A stretch of 64,000 nucleotides of DNA, taken from Aminobacter aganoensis (GTDB lineage Bacteria; Pseudomonadota; Alphaproteobacteria; Rhizobiales; Rhizobiaceae). The position numbers and the translations under genes were made by a program. How positions within the stretch are numbered: the stretch's first letter is position 1; every line of letters begins with the position of its first letter. The DNA lies in contig NZ_JACHOU010000001.1 in NCBI RefSeq assembly GCF_014206975.1, positions 620,001 to 684,000 of the forward strand, in the 5' to 3' direction. The notes under the pieces are model-generated. The model was not told where the DNA came from and did not search any database. It was given only the letters and a program-made list of their open reading frames with translations. Shown here in pieces: positions 62,585 through 64,000 of the stretch.

Positions 62585-63446
62585 GTCCCATCCCGACCGC
62601 GCTCTGCTGCTGCCGTCCCTTGCCGATAAGGCCTGCCGCGCCCTCGGTGCAAGCGCCATTGTGTGGCTCGACGCCAACATCGCCTGCGACATGGCCTTGC
62701 CATCGGGGCTTTCGGTCGACGACGCGAACGCAGCGCTGGCTGCCTCCCTTGCCGGCGAAACCATCGACTTCGTCGTCCAGGACAACGCGACGCGTAGGAA
62801 AAAGATCCTCATTGCCGACATGGATTCGACCATGATCGACCAGGAATGCATCGACGAACTGGCCGACGAGATCGGCGTCAAGGATCGTGTCGCCGACATC
62901 ACCGCACGCTCGATGAATGGCGAAATCGCCTTCGAGCCGGCACTGCGCGAGCGCGTGGCCCTGCTTGCCGGCCTCGACGCCTCCGTCATCGACCGCATTA
63001 TCGACACCCGTCTGACCCTCGCCTCGGGTGGCCAGGCGCTGGTCGCAACCATGAAGGCGCACGGCGCCTACTCAGCGCTGGTCTCCGGCGGCTTCGACGT
63101 GTTCACCTCGCGCATCGCGGCCAAGCTTGGCTTCGACGAAAACCGCGCCAACCACCTGATCGAAGCCGACGGCCGCCTCGCCGGCAAGGTTTCCGAGCCG
63201 ATCCTCGGCCGCGCCGCCAAGGCCGATGCGCTGAACGAGATTTCCCGGCGCCTCGGCCTCACCGTGGACGATGCCATCGCCGTCGGCGACGGCGCCAACG
63301 ACCTCGACATGATCCGCCTGGCCGGCAGCGGCGTTGCTCTCCACGCCAAGCCCTCCGTGGCCGCTGAAGCCAGGATCCGCATCGACCACGCGGATCTCAC
63401 CGCCCTGCTCTATCTCCAGGGCTACAGCCGCAGCGACTTCGCCTGA
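62562..63446 (+). CDS. serB: Phosphoserine phosphatase
   Basis: SerB performs the last step of serine synthesis. It has 294 residues with an N-terminal ACT-like part (about 1-75) and a HAD phosphatase domain. The catalytic DxDST is ADMDSTMIDQECIDEL near residue 85. Motif II is LVSGGFDVFTSRIA and motif III/IV is AVGDGANDLDMIRLAG near 248. The ATG at 62562 (MPLVATLMSHP) matches the usual N-terminus of alphaproteobacterial SerB; a second ATG at 62583 would shorten it. Its TGA overlaps the GNAT ATG. Confidence 0.93.
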   Translation: MPLVATLMSHPDRALLLPSLADKACRALGASAIVWLDANIACDMALPSGLSVDDANAALAASLAGETIDFVVQDNATRRKKILIADMDSTMIDQECIDELADEIGVKDRVADITARSMNGEIAFEPALRERVALLAGLDASVIDRIIDTRLTLASGGQALVATMKAHGAYSALVSGGFDVFTSRIAAKLGFDENRANHLIEADGRLAGKVSEPILGRAAKADALNEISRRLGLTVDDAIAVGDGANDLDMIRLAGSGVALHAKPSVAAEARIRIDHADLTALLYLQGYSRSDFA

Positions 63447-64000
63447 TGGAACCGCTCCGCACCCACCGCCTGATCCTGCGCAACTGGGAGGAGCGCGACC
63501 GCGTACTTTTCCATCGCATCAACGCCGACGACACGGTGATGGAGTTCTTCCCGATGCGCCGCAACCGTGCCGACAGCGACGCGCTGCTCGACAGGCTGGC
63601 GAGCGGCGTCGATCGAGATGGCTTCGGTTTCGCCGCCGCCGAGATTGCTGGGACCGGTGAATGCATCGGCTTCGTCGGCATCACTCGTACCGATCTGGAG
63701 CCCTTCATCCCACAGGGAACGATGGAGATCGGCTGGCGGCTTGCCCCCGAATTCTGGGGCAAGGGTTATGTCACCGAAGCGTCCGAGGCCTGGCTCGCTC
63801 ACGCCTTCGACGTGATTGGCGAAGACGAGGTCGTTTCCTTTGCCGTCTGGAACAACCATCGTTCGACCGCCGTCATGCAGCGGCTCGGCATGCAGCACGA
63901 CCCGTCTGGCGATTTCGACCACCCGCGCGTGCCCGAGACACATCCCGAATTGAAGCGGCACCTGCTCTACAGATTACCGCGCAGCCTGTGGCAGGAACGA
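63446..64000 (+). CDS. GNAT family N-acetyltransferase (RimJ/RimL type), 3' end outside the window
   Basis: 185 residues are visible and no stop is reached by the window end, so only the C-terminus is missing. EPLRTHRLILRNWEERDRV is the RimJ/RimL-type N-terminus. IGWRLAPEFWGKGYVTEAS holds the acetyl-CoA-binding Q/R-x-x-G-x-G/A-like loop (EFWGKGYV), followed by SFAVWNNHRSTAVMQRLGM. The start overlaps the serB stop (ATGA-type), so the genes are co-transcribed. The substrate is unknown. Confidence 0.9.
   Translation, partial: MEPLRTHRLILRNWEERDRVLFHRINADDTVMEFFPMRRNRADSDALLDRLASGVDRDGFGFAAAEIAGTGECIGFVGITRTDLEPFIPQGTMEIGWRLAPEFWGKGYVTEASEAWLAHAFDVIGEDEVVSFAVWNNHRSTAVMQRLGMQHDPSGDFDHPRVPETHPELKRHLLYRLPRSLWQER

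Overview
The window is GC-rich, densely packed alphaproteobacterial chromosome, most like Phyllobacteriaceae (Mesorhizobium/Aminobacter relatives). Evidence for this: the nuoABCDE gene order, a class I cobalamin pathway with CobG and CobN, a BA14K-family protein, YcaQ, rhizobial mosaic palindromes and rhizobial-type promoters. Almost all sequence is coding. Many genes overlap by ATGA/GTGA/TTGA stop-start junctions. No phage, transposase or CRISPR array was seen.

Region by region. 1-3.4 kb: 5' part of the complex I operon (nuoA-B-C-D-E, minus strand, running off the left edge). 3.7-5.0 kb: a YcaQ-type DNA glycosylase. 5.0-22.4 kb: a cobalamin (B12) cluster. A promoter overlapping the ycaQ stop feeds a cobalamin riboswitch, then DUF1636-cobW-cobN-cobG-cobH-cobI-cobJ on the plus strand, cobK on minus, cobL-cobE-cobM on plus, cbiD on minus, and cobA-cobB-cobS-cobT on plus. 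The pathway is oxygen-dependent (CobG, CobN) but uses CbiD for C1 methylation; no cobF is present here. 22.6-28.4 kb: a sulfate ABC transporter (sbp-cysT-cysW-cysA), an Rrf2 regulator, an LLM flavin oxidoreductase and a 50-residue membrane protein with an operator-like inverted repeat. 28.6-36.9 kb: a glycine-zipper lipoprotein, an AI-2E/PerM-family protein with a long C-terminal extension, glutaminase, tRNA-Lys(CTT), a PhzF-like protein and a MacA/MacB-type tripartite efflux set. 36.9-40.4 kb: cupin, Nudix, EEP nuclease, BA14K and PilZ proteins. 40.4-49.1 kb: ilvC with an upstream TetR regulator, an OmpA-domain protein, a FAD monooxygenase, kup, pdxJ, a SpoIIAA/STAS-like protein and a PP2C-like phosphatase. 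49.2-54.9 kb: a RecD-like helicase, a vapBC toxin-antitoxin pair, a cobalt-type nitrile hydratase operon, and an SDR/DoxX-like protein with DUF2269. 54.9-64.0 kb: a LysE exporter, ilvH-ilvB with a leader-peptide attenuator, a HerA-like ATPase, a DUF551-like protein, a diguanylate cyclase, miaA/serB (divergent, with overlapping 5' ends) and a GNAT enzyme cut by the right edge.

The most unusual signal is a family of GC-rich mosaic palindromes confined to the cob cluster. Two copies are intergenic. Three more lie inside the reading frames of cobN (two) and cobG (one, with perfect 45-bp arms) without breaking them, so each adds roughly 43-53 residues to a B12 enzyme. Second in interest is the ilvBH leader, a 17-codon Ile/Leu/Val-rich peptide whose predicted promoter would start the RNA only about 3 nt before its AUG.

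All functional assignments come from motif recognition and remembered family knowledge; no database search was possible.
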